The notes under the pieces are model-generated. The model saw only the letters and a list, made by a program, of their open reading frames with translations, ran no database searches and was not told the origin of the DNA. Positions 25,354 through 34,426 of a stretch of DNA of 64,000 bases are shown here, piece by piece; position 1 is the stretch's first letter; each line of letters begins with the position of its first letter. This DNA is from Halomicrobium salinisoli (GTDB lineage: Archaea > Halobacteriota > Halobacteria > Halobacteriales > Haloarculaceae). Made by a program: the position numbers and the translations under genes. The DNA is taken from positions 434,001 through 498,000 of the forward strand of contig NZ_CP084463.1 of the NCBI RefSeq assembly GCF_020405185.1, in the 5' to 3' direction.

Positions 25354-26198
25354 ACGTACTCGGCGAGGGCGTCGTAGGCGCGCCTCGCCGCCTCGTCCGG
25401 CCGGTTCGGGTAGGTGTACAGCTCCAGCGTGGCGTAGCCGTCGTAGCCGACGTCGTCCAGCGCGTCGAAGATGGCCCGGAAATCGAGGTCCCCCTCGCCG
25501 GGGATCAGGTGGTAGTGCTTCCCGCGGACGCCGCCGGCGATGTCCTCGAGGTGGACGCCGGTGATGTGGCCGGCGGCCCGGTGAACGGCCTCGGCGGGGT
25601 CGTCGCCGTAGACGGCGGCGTGGCCCAGGTCGAGGTTGATCCCCAGCGACGAGCTGCCGACGTCCTCGATCAGGGCCAGCGTCTCGTCCGTGCTCTCGAC
25701 GAGCATCTCGGGCTCGAACTCGATCCCGAGGTCCACGTCGCGCTCCTCGGCGTAGTCCAGCACCTCGTCCAGGGACTCCCGGAGGTAGTCGTGGGCCTCC
25801 TCCGGCAGGGTACCCGGCAGCGGTCGGCCCGTCGCGACGCAGGCGGCCGGCGCCCCGACCGCGTCGGCGAGGTCGATGGCCTGTTTGGTGTAGTCGATCC
25901 GCCAGGAGCGGTCGTCCTCGTCGGCGGTGATCAGCGTGGGATCGAAGAAGGACGACGGCGGCGCGTCGTCGTAGTAGCCCGTCGCCGTGTTGGCGTTGAC
26001 GTTCGAAACGGCCAGCCCCGTCTCGTCCAGCGCGGCCTGCACCGCCTCCCGGTCCCCGTCGTCGAAGTCGGGGAAGTAGGCGTGGGGCTCGTCGGCGAGC
26101 AGTTCGACCCCGTCGTACCCGTGGTCCGCGATGCGTCGCACGGCCGACGGGAGGTCGAACTCCGTGTACGCGTTCGTCGAGAAGGCAAGTTCGGCCAT
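25350..26198 (-). CDS. Sugar-phosphate isomerase/epimerase-like TIM barrel (EboE-like)
   Basis: A 282-aa xylose-isomerase-like/AP-endonuclease-2 TIM barrel. It starts AELAFSTNAYTEFDLPSAVRRIADHGYDGVELLADEPHAY and carries the metal-ligand pattern LGIEFEPEML (Glu), NLDLGHAAV (Asp/His), HLEDIAGG (His) and YATLELYTYP (Glu). A paralogue is encoded at 27155-27985, two genes upstream in the same operon. It overlaps the TRASH gene by 4 nt. In the bacterial ebo cluster such a barrel (EboE) accompanies a UbiA protein and a TatD-like hydrolase, exactly as here. Substrate unknown. Confidence 0.88.
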   Translation of the reverse strand: MAELAFSTNAYTEFDLPSAVRRIADHGYDGVELLADEPHAYFPDFDDGDREAVQAALDETGLAVSNVNANTATGYYDDAPPSSFFDPTLITADEDDRSWRIDYTKQAIDLADAVGAPAACVATGRPLPGTLPEEAHDYLRESLDEVLDYAEERDVDLGIEFEPEMLVESTDETLALIEDVGSSSLGINLDLGHAAVYGDDPAEAVHRAAGHITGVHLEDIAGGVRGKHYHLIPGEGDLDFRAIFDALDDVGYDGYATLELYTYPNRPDEAARRAYDALAEYV

Positions 26199-26236
26199 GG
26201 AGGGGGGTTCGGCCGTCGCACCCAAAGATGTTGGCA

Positions 26237-27154
26237 CTATGTCACGTCGAAGGCGCGAGAGAGCCCGACGGCGGGCGCCAGGAAGGCGACGGCGGCGACT
26301 GCCCAGCGGGGACCCGTCGCCGCGGCGACGGCACCGTCGACGACGGCGATGGCCAGCACGCACCTCCCCACGGCGGGACCGATCGTCTCCGGGACCGGAT
26401 TCGCGTAGGCCGGCCGGAGCGCGGACCCGACCCACGCCAGGAACCCCGCAGCGAGGAGGGCGCCGAGCGCGGCCGCCGCGACGTCTGGGCCGACGATCCA
26501 GTGGTGGACGGCCGCCGCGGCGACCGCCAGCACCGCTGCGAGGCCGGCGAGAGCGACCGCCGGGCGGTTCCCGCCCTCCGTCTCTCGGGCCGCCATGAAC
26601 GTCACCGCGGCGACGTAGGCGGCGAGGGCGACCGCCGGGAGGAGCCAGCGGAGCGGGAGGAGCCGACCGGCGACGGCGGTCCCCAGCACGACGTTCAGCC
26701 CGCGGACCGCGCCCATCGCCAGGAACCCGGCCGCACCGCCCTTCAGCGCCCCGTCGTAGAGGCCGACGCCGGCCGCGACCGCCGCGGCGGCGACGCCGCC
26801 GACGACGCCCGTCGCCGCGGCTGCGGTCAGGATACCCCCGAGGAGGAAGGCGGCCCCGAGACCGAAGGCCGCCCGCCGGGAGATCTCGCCGGCCGGGATC
26901 GGGCGCTCCGGACGGTCGGCTGCGTCCTCGGGGGCGTCGAAGGCGTCGTTGAGGGCCGTCCCGCCGGCGTAGAGCAGCATCGATGCGACAGCCAGCCCGG
27001 CCACGGTGACGGGCCGGACCGTCGCGCCGGCGGCGGCCGCGAGCGCGGCGCCCAGGATCACGTCCGGCGGCGCGGTGAAGAGGTTCGGGACCCGGACGAG
27101 GGCGGCGACGGCCGCGGGCGTCGACCGCTCCGCCCCCGCCGTCGTCGCCGCCAC
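26237..27154 (-). CDS. UbiA-family prenyltransferase (EboC-like)
   Basis: A 305-aa integral membrane enzyme with about eight to nine transmembrane helices. The first aspartate-rich motif is N69-D70-x-x-D73 in NDAFDAPEDAADRPERPIPAG, where the RPxRPIPxG ending is typical of UbiA proteins. The second motif appears only as YDGALKGG near residue 133, a degenerate form also seen in EboC-type proteins. Normal members move a prenyl chain onto an aromatic or polar head group in the membrane. GTG 27154 follows the previous stop directly, so translation is coupled. The gene sits between two TIM-barrel paralogues. Confidence 0.88.
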   Translation of the reverse strand: MAATTAGAERSTPAAVAALVRVPNLFTAPPDVILGAALAAAAGATVRPVTVAGLAVASMLLYAGGTALNDAFDAPEDAADRPERPIPAGEISRRAAFGLGAAFLLGGILTAAAATGVVGGVAAAAVAAGVGLYDGALKGGAAGFLAMGAVRGLNVVLGTAVAGRLLPLRWLLPAVALAAYVAAVTFMAARETEGGNRPAVALAGLAAVLAVAAAAVHHWIVGPDVAAAALGALLAAGFLAWVGSALRPAYANPVPETIGPAVGRCVLAIAVVDGAVAAATGPRWAVAAVAFLAPAVGLSRAFDVT

Positions 27155-27985
27155 TCAGGTCCACCCGTGTTCCTCGAGGTAGGCCATCGCGTCCTGCGCC
27201 GTCTCCGCCGGCGTCTCCTGGTAGGGGTACAGCTCGACCGTGACGAACCCGTCGTAGCCGGTGTCCTCGACCGCTTCCAGGAACCCGTCGATGTCCATCG
27301 CGCCCTCGCCGAGCTGGGTGTGCTCGTGGGTCCTGTCGGCGGGGATGTCCTCCAGGTGGTAGTGGGTCGCGTACTCGCCGAGCGTCTCGACGGCCGCCGC
27401 CGGGTCCTCGCCGACGCAGAAGAGGTGGCCGGCGTCGAAGTTACAGCCGACGACGTCCGAGTCGACGCGGTCCACGAAGTCGAGGAACTGGTCGGTCGTC
27501 TCGATCAGGAGGTCCGGCTCCGGCTCCACCAGGATCTCGACGCCCTCGTCCTCCGCAGTCGGAATCACTTCCTCCAGGCTCTGGGCGAACTGCTCCATCC
27601 CCCACTGGTGGGACTTCCCCTCCGGCAGCGGTCCGCCCGGCTCGATCGAGATGTACTCCGCGCCGAACTCGCCGGCCAGCCGGACCGCCTCGCGCGTGTA
27701 GTCGATGCGCTGCTGACGGTAGTCGGCGTCGGGCTCGATGAACGAGGGGTGGTGGAAGCCCTCGATGGCCGTCAGCATGAACGCGTTGCAGTTGCTGATC
27801 GCGAGGTCGAGTTCGTCCAGCTGGGCCCGGACGGCTGCGACGTCGTCGGCGTCCGTCTGCGGAGGGTACAGGTGCGGGTCGTCGAACAGCAGCTCGACGC
27901 CGTCGTAGCCGGCCTCGGCGATCGCCTCGACGGTCTCTGCGACCGAGTAGTCCCGAAACGCGCTCGCCGCGAACCCGACGTTCAT
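27155..27985 (-). CDS. Sugar-phosphate isomerase/epimerase-like TIM barrel, paralogue
   Basis: A 276-aa TIM barrel of the same family as 25350-26198: MNVGFAASAFRDYSVAETVEAIAEAGYDGVELLFDDPHLY, then ILVEPEPDLL (Glu), NFDAGHLFCVG (Asp/His), HYHLEDI (His) and FVTVELYPYQETP (Glu). Both paralogues keep all the presumed metal ligands, so both are likely active on related substrates. The ATG overlaps the TatD stop as ATGA and the stop abuts the UbiA GTG. Function within the ebo-like pathway is inferred only from context. Confidence 0.88.
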   Translation of the reverse strand: MNVGFAASAFRDYSVAETVEAIAEAGYDGVELLFDDPHLYPPQTDADDVAAVRAQLDELDLAISNCNAFMLTAIEGFHHPSFIEPDADYRQQRIDYTREAVRLAGEFGAEYISIEPGGPLPEGKSHQWGMEQFAQSLEEVIPTAEDEGVEILVEPEPDLLIETTDQFLDFVDRVDSDVVGCNFDAGHLFCVGEDPAAAVETLGEYATHYHLEDIPADRTHEHTQLGEGAMDIDGFLEAVEDTGYDGFVTVELYPYQETPAETAQDAMAYLEEHGWT

Positions 27986-28782
27986 CGCTCGTAGTCGAAG
28001 TTCGGCGACTGGTCGAAAAAGTCGTAGGGGTTGTCGAAGACCACCTTGCGGACCTCCTCCCGGTCCCACCCGCGGTCGAGCATCTGGTCGCGGGCCTTCG
28101 GCACCGCCAGCGGGTCCGAGGGGTCCCAGTCGGCGGCGCTGTTGAAGATCATCCTGTCGGTGCCGTACTCCTCCAGCAGGTCGATCGCTTTCTCGGCCTC
28201 GATCTTGCCGGGGTAGAGCGTGAACCCGATCCAGCAGTCCGTCTCAAGAGAGATGTCGATCGTGTTCTCCGTGTTGTGGTCGATGACGATCCGCTCCTCG
28301 GTGACGTCCTCGTCGTGGATCATGTCCACGATGGTCTCGGTCCCCGACGGCTTGTCCGTGTGCGGCGTGTGGACGATGACGGGGAGTTCGCGCTCCTCGG
28401 CCATCCGGAGCTGCTCGCGGAAGGCGTACCGCTCCTCTTCCGTGTCCTGATCGAGGCCGATCTCGCCGACGCCGACCACCGGATCGCGGTCGAGGTACTC
28501 CGGAATCCGGTCCAGGACCGCCTGGGCCATCTCCGGGTAGTTGGCCTCCTTCGGCTCCAGGGCGATAGTGACGTAGTGGTCCACGCCGGCGACGCGCTCG
28601 GCGCGCTCGGTCTCGTGGCCGATGATCTGCTCGAAGTAGTCGAAGAAGGAGCCGGCGTGTTCCTTGTCCGTGCCGCTCCAGAACGCCGGTTCGATACAGC
28701 ACTCGATCCCGGCCCGTCGCGCCCGCTCGTAGTCGTCCGACGAGCGCGAGATCATGTGCATGTGCGGGTCGATGATGCGCAT
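27982..28782 (-). CDS. TatD-family metal-dependent hydrolase (EboB-like)
   Basis: A 266-aa amidohydrolase-superfamily TIM barrel. Metal-binding motifs: IIDPHMHM at residues 3-10, VVGVGEIGLD near 105, VIVHTPH near 140, IVIDHN near 170, and a final FNSAADWD where TatD proteins have SDxP-like sequence. It is the first gene of a five-gene minus-strand operon and overlaps the next gene by 4 nt. TatD-like EboB proteins open the bacterial ebo operon too. The real substrate is unknown; the family includes nucleases and phosphotriesterase-like enzymes. Confidence 0.88.
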   Translation of the reverse strand: MRIIDPHMHMISRSSDDYERARRAGIECCIEPAFWSGTDKEHAGSFFDYFEQIIGHETERAERVAGVDHYVTIALEPKEANYPEMAQAVLDRIPEYLDRDPVVGVGEIGLDQDTEEERYAFREQLRMAEERELPVIVHTPHTDKPSGTETIVDMIHDEDVTEERIVIDHNTENTIDISLETDCWIGFTLYPGKIEAEKAIDLLEEYGTDRMIFNSAADWDPSDPLAVPKARDQMLDRGWDREEVRKVVFDNPYDFFDQSPNFDYER

Positions 28783-29289
28783 GCCGCGGGCCTTGGTGCC
28801 GAAGCGTCCTTGTTATCAGTGCGTTAGGGCGCCGTCAGGCGATTCGGGTGGGGGGTTCGCCCCCCTTCCGCCACTCGCCGGTCCGTCGCGGGCGGACGGC
28901 GGGACTAACCCGCGGTTAGGTCGCAGTATCCGGACGTTGCCGCGTGGGCCGCTCCCCCGCCCGATGCGGACAGCCGGGGGGCTCCGCCCCAGCGGACCCG
29001 ACAAATCCCTCCCTGTGGCGCGTCGCGATCACCGCCCGCGACGGTCACTCGCGGTCGCCCGGTCGTCCGGAGCACGGGGGGCGACCGACCGGACAGTACC
29101 GCCGCCAAACGGTCCCTTAACCGCACGAGGGAACGGGTATCTCTCGGCGGGGACTCGCGGGCGGAAGGGTCGCCGTTTCGCCCCGTAGGCCCCCGTTGGA
29201 TCGCGGTAGTGTGTGGTTGTCGGCAAAACGATCGGCCCGGTTCTTGCCCGCGGTCGTCCATCGGCCGATACTGTTGTCGGTCACGTTCC
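28783..29289. other. 507-bp divergent intergenic region of the ebo-like cluster
   Basis: No supported gene. It holds the promoters for both arms of the cluster. A perfect GGGGGG-TTCG-CCCCCC hairpin lies at 28850-28865, about 70 bp upstream of the TatD-like start, and would form a very stable UUCG-loop structure in a long leader. Further GC-rich inverted repeats occur near 28973-28990. I see no clear TATA box close to ATG 29290; GATACTG near 29268 is a weak candidate. Confidence 0.55.
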
Positions 29290-30555
29290 ATGGACAGCAA
29301 CACTCGAACTCACGACGACGAGGGGAGTCGGACGGGCGTCTGGCTGATCGGCGCCCGGGGCAACGTCGCGACGACGGCCGTCGTCGGCGCGGCGGCGCTG
29401 GCCCGCGGCGAGACGACCACGACCGGGATGGTGACGGCCCGGGAGCCGACGGCCTCGCTGGACCTGCCGGCCGTCGAGGGGCTCGTCTTCGGCGGCCACG
29501 ACGTCGCCGCGGAGAACCTGGTCGATCGTGCGGAGCGACTGCAGGAGCGAAACGGGATCCCGGACCGCGAGACGCTCGCGGCCGTCCGCGAGGACCTCGC
29601 CGCCGTCGACGAGCGCATCGAGATGGGGACCGCCGTCAACGCCGGCGACGCGGTCGCCGCCGTCGCCGACGACGCCGAGGAGTCCACGTCGCTCCGCGAC
29701 GCGGTGGCCGACATCCGCGCGGATCTCGATGCGTTCCGCGACGAGAACAACCTCGACCGCGTGGTGGTGATCAACGTCGCGTCGACCGAGCCGCCGATCG
29801 ACGACCCGGAGCGGTTCGACGACCTGGACGCCTTCGAGCGCGGCCTGGACGAGGACGACGACGCGATTCCCGCGAGTTCGCTGTACGCCTACGCCGCGCT
29901 CGCCGACGGCCACCCGTACGTGAACTTCACGCCCAGCACGGGCAGTTCCCTCGGCGCGCTCCGCGACCTCGCCGAGCGCAACGACGTCCCGCACACCGGC
30001 CGCGACGCCAAGACCGGGGAGACGCTGATGAAGTCGGCGCTGGGGCCGATGTTCGCCGGCCGGAACCTGCGCGTCCTCTCCTGGGAGGGGCACAACGTCC
30101 TCGGCAACAAGGACGGGCTGGTCCTCGAGGACGCGGCGAACAAGGCCAGCAAGCAGCAGAGCAAGGGCGACGTCCTCGAGTCGATCCTCCCCGAGATCGG
30201 ACACAACCGGGTCCGGATCGACTACACGCCGTCGCTCCGGGACTGGAAGCACGCCTGGGACTTCGTCCACTTCGAGGGCTTCCTCGAGACGGAGATGAAA
30301 CTGCAGTTCACGTGGGAGGGCGCCGACTCGGCGCTGGCCGCCCCGCTGGTGCTCGACCTCGCGCGCCTGCTGGCCTACGCCGACGAGCACGGCGAGGGCG
30401 GCGTCCAGCCCCACCTGGCGTCGTTCTTCAAGGACCCGATGGGCGTCGACGAGCACGGGCTCACGAGACAGTTAGACCTGCTCCACGAGTACGCCGAGCG
30501 CCACGGTGCGACCGGGACGGACTCGGGCACCGGGTCGACCGACGCGGATGACTGA
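29290..30555 (+). CDS. ino1: myo-Inositol-1-phosphate synthase
   Basis: It converts glucose 6-phosphate to L-myo-inositol 1-phosphate in an NAD-dependent reaction. The 421-aa protein has the Rossmann motif GVWLIGARGNVATTAV (residues 16-31), the family core NFTPSTGSSLG, GRDAKTGETLMKSALGPMF with the active-site lysines, SWEGHNVLGNKDG, and KASKQQSKGDVL. The length matches archaeal MIPS. It is divergent from the TatD-like operon and overlaps the phosphodiesterase gene by 8 nt, so both halves probably serve one pathway. Inositol phosphate could be the polar head group for a prenylated or lipid product; that is inference. Confidence 0.93.
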   Translation: MDSNTRTHDDEGSRTGVWLIGARGNVATTAVVGAAALARGETTTTGMVTAREPTASLDLPAVEGLVFGGHDVAAENLVDRAERLQERNGIPDRETLAAVREDLAAVDERIEMGTAVNAGDAVAAVADDAEESTSLRDAVADIRADLDAFRDENNLDRVVVINVASTEPPIDDPERFDDLDAFERGLDEDDDAIPASSLYAYAALADGHPYVNFTPSTGSSLGALRDLAERNDVPHTGRDAKTGETLMKSALGPMFAGRNLRVLSWEGHNVLGNKDGLVLEDAANKASKQQSKGDVLESILPEIGHNRVRIDYTPSLRDWKHAWDFVHFEGFLETEMKLQFTWEGADSALAAPLVLDLARLLAYADEHGEGGVQPHLASFFKDPMGVDEHGLTRQLDLLHEYAERHGATGTDSGTGSTDADD

Positions 30556-31888
30556 CCGCGACGCCGCGGCGGACCGCGTCGTCGTCCTCGACGTCGTCGG
30601 CCTCCGGCCGGACCACCTCGAGACGGACGCGACGCCGGCCCTGTCCGCCCTGCTCGACGGCGGCGCGACCGCAGAGCTCCGGCCGGCGTTCCCGGCGCTG
30701 ACCGTGCCCGCCCAGACCACGCTCGCGACGGGTCTGTCCCCGGGCGAGCACGGCGACGTCGCCAGCGGCGAGTACGACCGCGAGGCGAACGAGGCCGCCT
30801 TCTGGGAGCGCGACCGGGACGACCGGGACCGCCTCTGGGAGACGGCCGCCGAGGACGGGCTCACGACGGGCGCCCTGTTCTTCCAGCACCTGATCGGCTC
30901 GACCGCGGACGTCGCCGTGACGCCGTCGCCGATCGAGGACGAGAACAACGACATGATCGAGATGGACTGCTGGACGAACCCCGACGGGTTCTACGACGAC
31001 CTCCGCGAGGAGTACGGCCACTTCCCGCTGCACAGCTACTGGGGCCCCGGGGCCAACGAGGAGAGCAGCGCGTGGATCCTCGACGCCGCCCGCGAAAGCG
31101 TCGACCGGTTCGACCCGGACCTGCTGTGGGTGTACGTCCCGCACCTCGACTACGCCGGGCTCCGGTCCGGGCCCGACTCCGAGGAGCTCGCGTCGTCCCT
31201 CGAGACGGTCGACGACCTGCTCGGCGGCTTCCTCGACCACCTCCGGGGCGACGACCGCTGGAGCGAGACGGCGGTCGCCGTCGTCAGCGAGTACGGCTTC
31301 CACGGCGTCGACGAGCCGGTGTTCCCGAACCGCGCGCTCCGGGAGGCCGGCCTGCTCGCGACCGACGGCGAGGGCAACGTCGACCTGGCGGCATCCGACG
31401 CCTTCGCGATGGTCGACCACCAGGTGGCCCACGTCTACGCCGACGACGGCGCGCTGGCCGACGCCGAGGCCGCGCTGGGGTCGCTGGCGGGGGTCGACGA
31501 ACTGCTCGACGACGACGGGAAGCGCGAGCGGGGGATCGACCACCCGAACGCCGGCGACCGCGTCCTCGTCGCCGACCCCGACGCCTGGTTCCAGTACTAC
31601 TGGTGGACCGACCGCGGCGACGCGCCGCCGTACGCGACGGAGATGGACATCCACGCCAAGCCGGGATTCGACCCCTGCGAGCTGTTCTTCGGCGACGACG
31701 GGCTCGTCTCGCTGGATCCCACCGAGGTCGGCGGCTCACACGGCCGCGTCGACGCCGACGCGTTCCCGGTCTTCGGCCTCGGCGGCCCGGCGGCCCCCAA
31801 CGGCCTCCCGGACCGCATCGACGCGACCGACGTCGCGCCGACGCTGGCGGACCTGCTGGGCGTCGACGCTCCCGCGGACCGCGACTGA
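30548..31888 (+). CDS. Type I phosphodiesterase/nucleotide pyrophosphatase-like protein (EboF-like)
   Basis: A 446-aa alkaline-phosphatase-superfamily hydrolase, cytoplasmic by lack of a signal. Motifs: first metal aspartate D15 in VVVLDVVGLRPDHL, nucleophile T52 in FPALTVPAQTTLATG, VYVPHLDYAG with a metal aspartate, VVSEYGFHGV at the usual SDHG position, and GGSHGRV with the last histidine. The Asp-His to Glu-Tyr change in SEYGF differs from the canonical site and may affect activity. The same protein type (EboF) closes the bacterial ebo operon. It overlaps the inositol-phosphate synthase gene by 8 nt. Confidence 0.87.
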   Translation: MTDRDAAADRVVVLDVVGLRPDHLETDATPALSALLDGGATAELRPAFPALTVPAQTTLATGLSPGEHGDVASGEYDREANEAAFWERDRDDRDRLWETAAEDGLTTGALFFQHLIGSTADVAVTPSPIEDENNDMIEMDCWTNPDGFYDDLREEYGHFPLHSYWGPGANEESSAWILDAARESVDRFDPDLLWVYVPHLDYAGLRSGPDSEELASSLETVDDLLGGFLDHLRGDDRWSETAVAVVSEYGFHGVDEPVFPNRALREAGLLATDGEGNVDLAASDAFAMVDHQVAHVYADDGALADAEAALGSLAGVDELLDDDGKRERGIDHPNAGDRVLVADPDAWFQYYWWTDRGDAPPYATEMDIHAKPGFDPCELFFGDDGLVSLDPTEVGGSHGRVDADAFPVFGLGGPAAPNGLPDRIDATDVAPTLADLLGVDAPADRD

Positions 31889-31962
31889 GCGGCCCGCACT
31901 CCCGGCCGCCCCGAACGGGCCACTCCGCTTCCAGAAACGATGCCAGTTCGGTCGGGCAGCGC

Positions 31963-34338
31963 TCAGCGCTCGACGTCGGTCTCGCTGCCGTAGACGCGGC
32001 CGCTGCGGGCGACCTCGCGGCGGTCGCCGACGACCTCGACGTCCGCCGTCGCCTCGACGTCGGCCGCCGACCGGCCGACGCGGAGCTCGTACTCGCCGGG
32101 CTCGACGACGAGGTCCATGTCGGCGTCGTGGTAGGCGAACTGGCCGGCGGCGACGGTGAACTCCACCGTCGCGGACTCGCCGGGCTCGAGGTGGACCCGC
32201 TCGAAGCCGAGCAGCTCCTGGACGGGCCGGGCCTGGCGCGGGTAGCGGTGGTGGCCGTACAGCTGGACGACCTCGTGACCGGCGACGTCGCCCGCGTTCT
32301 CGACGGTGACCGACGCGGTGACGGTCCCCGCGGTACCGACCTCGTCGTCGGAGAGCTCGACGTCGCCGTACTCGAAGTCAGTGTAGCTCAGCCCGTGGCC
32401 GAACGGGTACAGCGGGTCGCTGTCGGCGTAGACGTGGTCCTCCTCGCGGCTGTTGGGCTTGCGCGAGTAGTAGACGGGGAGCTGGCCCACCGACTTCGCG
32501 ACGGAGACGGGCAGGCGCCCGCTCGGGCTGTGATTGCCCAGCAGGACGTCGGCGACGCCGTGGCCGCCCTCCTCGCCGGGGAGCCACGCGTGCAGGACGG
32601 CGGGCACGTGCTCGTCGATCCACTCGACGGCGTGGGGCTTGCCGCTGACCTGGACGACGGCGACCGGCGTGTCCGTCGCGTGGAGCTCCTCGACCAGCTC
32701 CTGCTGGACGCCGGGCAGGCCCAGGTCGGTGACGTCGGCACCCTCGCCGCTGGTGGGGACGTCGGGCTGGTCCTCGTGGTCGGCCTCGTCCTCGTCGGTC
32801 AGCGAGATGGCCGACCGCGCGCCGACGAAGACGACCGCGACGTCGCTGTCCTCCGCGGCGGCGACGGCCTCGTCGAAGCCGTCCGTCGAGGGACCGGTCG
32901 TCGTGCAGCCCTCGGCGAACGCGACGCGGTCCTCGCCGAGGCGCTCCTCGAGGGCGTCACGCGGCGTCACCACGCGCCGGTTCGACTCCTTCTCGGGGTA
33001 GTGGGCGGCGTAGGCGTAGTCGCCCAGCTGGCCCTCGGCGGTGTCGGCCTTCGGGCCGACGACGGCGACGGACTCGTCGCCGGAGAGGGGCAGCAGGTCG
33101 TCGTTCTTCAGCAGCGTCACGGACTCGCGGGCCAGGTCACGGGCGTAGTCGCGGTCGGCGTCGGGCCCGAAGGCCTCCTCGACCGACGGCCCCGGCGACG
33201 GGACCGACTCGCTGGCGTCGGGGTGGTACTCCTCGAACAGCCCCTTCTCGACCTTCTGGCGCAGCACGCGCCGGGCCGCCGTCTCGACGGTCTCGCGGGC
33301 GAGGTCGCCGTCCTCGACGGCCTCGACGAGCAGCTGGTAGCACTCCCGCTGGGGGAGTTCGACGTCGATGCCGGCCTCGACGGCGCGGATCGCCGCCTCC
33401 TTGCGGTCGCGGGCGACGCCGTGTTCCTCCTGCAGGAAGCGGACGCTGAAGTAGTCGGAGACGACGGTGCCGTCGAAGTCCCACTCGCCGCGGAGGATCC
33501 CGGTCAGCAGCGACTCGTCGGCGGCGCAGGGGATCCCGTCGACGTCGTGGTAGGCGTTCATCACCGACTCGGCGCCGGCCTCGCGGATGGCGGCCTCGAA
33601 GGGGAACAGGTGGACCTCGCGGAGTTCGCGCTCGCCGATCTGGACGGACGAGCGGTTCTTGCCGCCCTCGCCGACGGCGTGGCCGGCGAAGTGCTTGACC
33701 GTCGCCGAGACGCCCTCGGCGGGCTCGTCGGCCTGGAGGCCGCGCACGTAGGCGCTGGCCATCTCGGCGACCAGCAGCGGGTCCTCGCCGAAGGACTCCT
33801 CGGTGCGGCCCCACCGCGGGTCGCGGGCCACGTCCAGCACCGGCGAGAGGGCGTGCCGGCAGCCGATGGCCAGCAGCTGGTCGCGGATCCGGTCAGTCAT
33901 CCCCTCCACGAGGTCGGGGTTCCACGTGCTCGCCAGGCCCATGCCCTGCGGGTAGGTGGTCCCGTCCGGACCCATGTAGCCGCTGAGACACTCCTCGTGG
34001 GGGACGGCGGGGATCCCCAGGCGCGTCTCCTCGACGAGCAGCTCCTGGAGCTCCTCGGTCACTTCGAGGGCGCGCTCCGGTTCGAGCCCGCCGCCGCCGC
34101 CGAGGCGAGTGAAGTGGCCGACGCCGTGTTCGAGCAGGTCCGGGGCGGCCTCGCGGTCGATGGTGCCCTCGTCGTCGAGCAACTCGTCCGGGTCGTCGGC
34201 CTCGCCGGTCAGCGGGCTGGCGGGGACCGAGGTCAGCTGTGCGACCGTCTCCTCGAGCGTCATTCGGTCGAGCAGGTCGTCGACGCGCTGCTCGACGGGC
34301 AGATCCGCATCGAGATAGGGGGGCGTGTCCGAACTCAC
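31963..34338 (-). CDS. Glycoside hydrolase family 3 beta-glycosidase
   Basis: A 791-aa cytoplasmic exo-glycosidase (beta-glucosidase/xylosidase group). The GH3 N-domain (residues 10-320) has DPRWGRTEESFGEDP, KHFAGHA and the nucleophile D295 in TVVSDYFSV. The GH3 C-domain (about 385-620) follows, with the VGARSAISLTDEDEADH loop near the general-acid region, then a fibronectin-III-like domain (about 670-770). There is no signal peptide. GTG 34338 is preferred because an ATTTAA box at 34363-34368 lies 28 nt upstream; GTG 34359 would sit almost on the box. The true sugar specificity cannot be read from sequence. Confidence 0.93.
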   Translation of the reverse strand: MSSDTPPYLDADLPVEQRVDDLLDRMTLEETVAQLTSVPASPLTGEADDPDELLDDEGTIDREAAPDLLEHGVGHFTRLGGGGGLEPERALEVTEELQELLVEETRLGIPAVPHEECLSGYMGPDGTTYPQGMGLASTWNPDLVEGMTDRIRDQLLAIGCRHALSPVLDVARDPRWGRTEESFGEDPLLVAEMASAYVRGLQADEPAEGVSATVKHFAGHAVGEGGKNRSSVQIGERELREVHLFPFEAAIREAGAESVMNAYHDVDGIPCAADESLLTGILRGEWDFDGTVVSDYFSVRFLQEEHGVARDRKEAAIRAVEAGIDVELPQRECYQLLVEAVEDGDLARETVETAARRVLRQKVEKGLFEEYHPDASESVPSPGPSVEEAFGPDADRDYARDLARESVTLLKNDDLLPLSGDESVAVVGPKADTAEGQLGDYAYAAHYPEKESNRRVVTPRDALEERLGEDRVAFAEGCTTTGPSTDGFDEAVAAAEDSDVAVVFVGARSAISLTDEDEADHEDQPDVPTSGEGADVTDLGLPGVQQELVEELHATDTPVAVVQVSGKPHAVEWIDEHVPAVLHAWLPGEEGGHGVADVLLGNHSPSGRLPVSVAKSVGQLPVYYSRKPNSREEDHVYADSDPLYPFGHGLSYTDFEYGDVELSDDEVGTAGTVTASVTVENAGDVAGHEVVQLYGHHRYPRQARPVQELLGFERVHLEPGESATVEFTVAAGQFAYHDADMDLVVEPGEYELRVGRSAADVEATADVEVVGDRREVARSGRVYGSETDVER

Positions 34339-34362
34339 ACCCGCCCCGAGGATGGCCACCGA

Positions 34363-34368
34363 TTAAAT
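34363..34368 (-). promoter_or_regulatory. TATA box for the GH3 gene
   Basis: ATTTAA on the minus strand, 28 nt from GTG 34338, supports the shorter start of the glycosidase. Confidence 0.5.
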
Positions 34369-34426
34369 TCTAATGGACGACCCGGAAGGTCGCTCCAGTC
34401 GGGCGATAGGTCGGCGAACCGCGGGC

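Noticed and set aside
26199..27154. A fused 604-aa protein made of the TIM barrel plus upstream sequence
   Set aside because: The upstream part reads the UbiA gene in a different frame and is Arg/Gly/Pro-rich; the barrel starts cleanly at ATG 26198.
28783..29289. Small genes in the divergent ebo-like intergenic region
   Set aside because: Open frames exist on both strands but they overlap each other, are rich in Arg, Gly and Pro and lack any recognisable feature.
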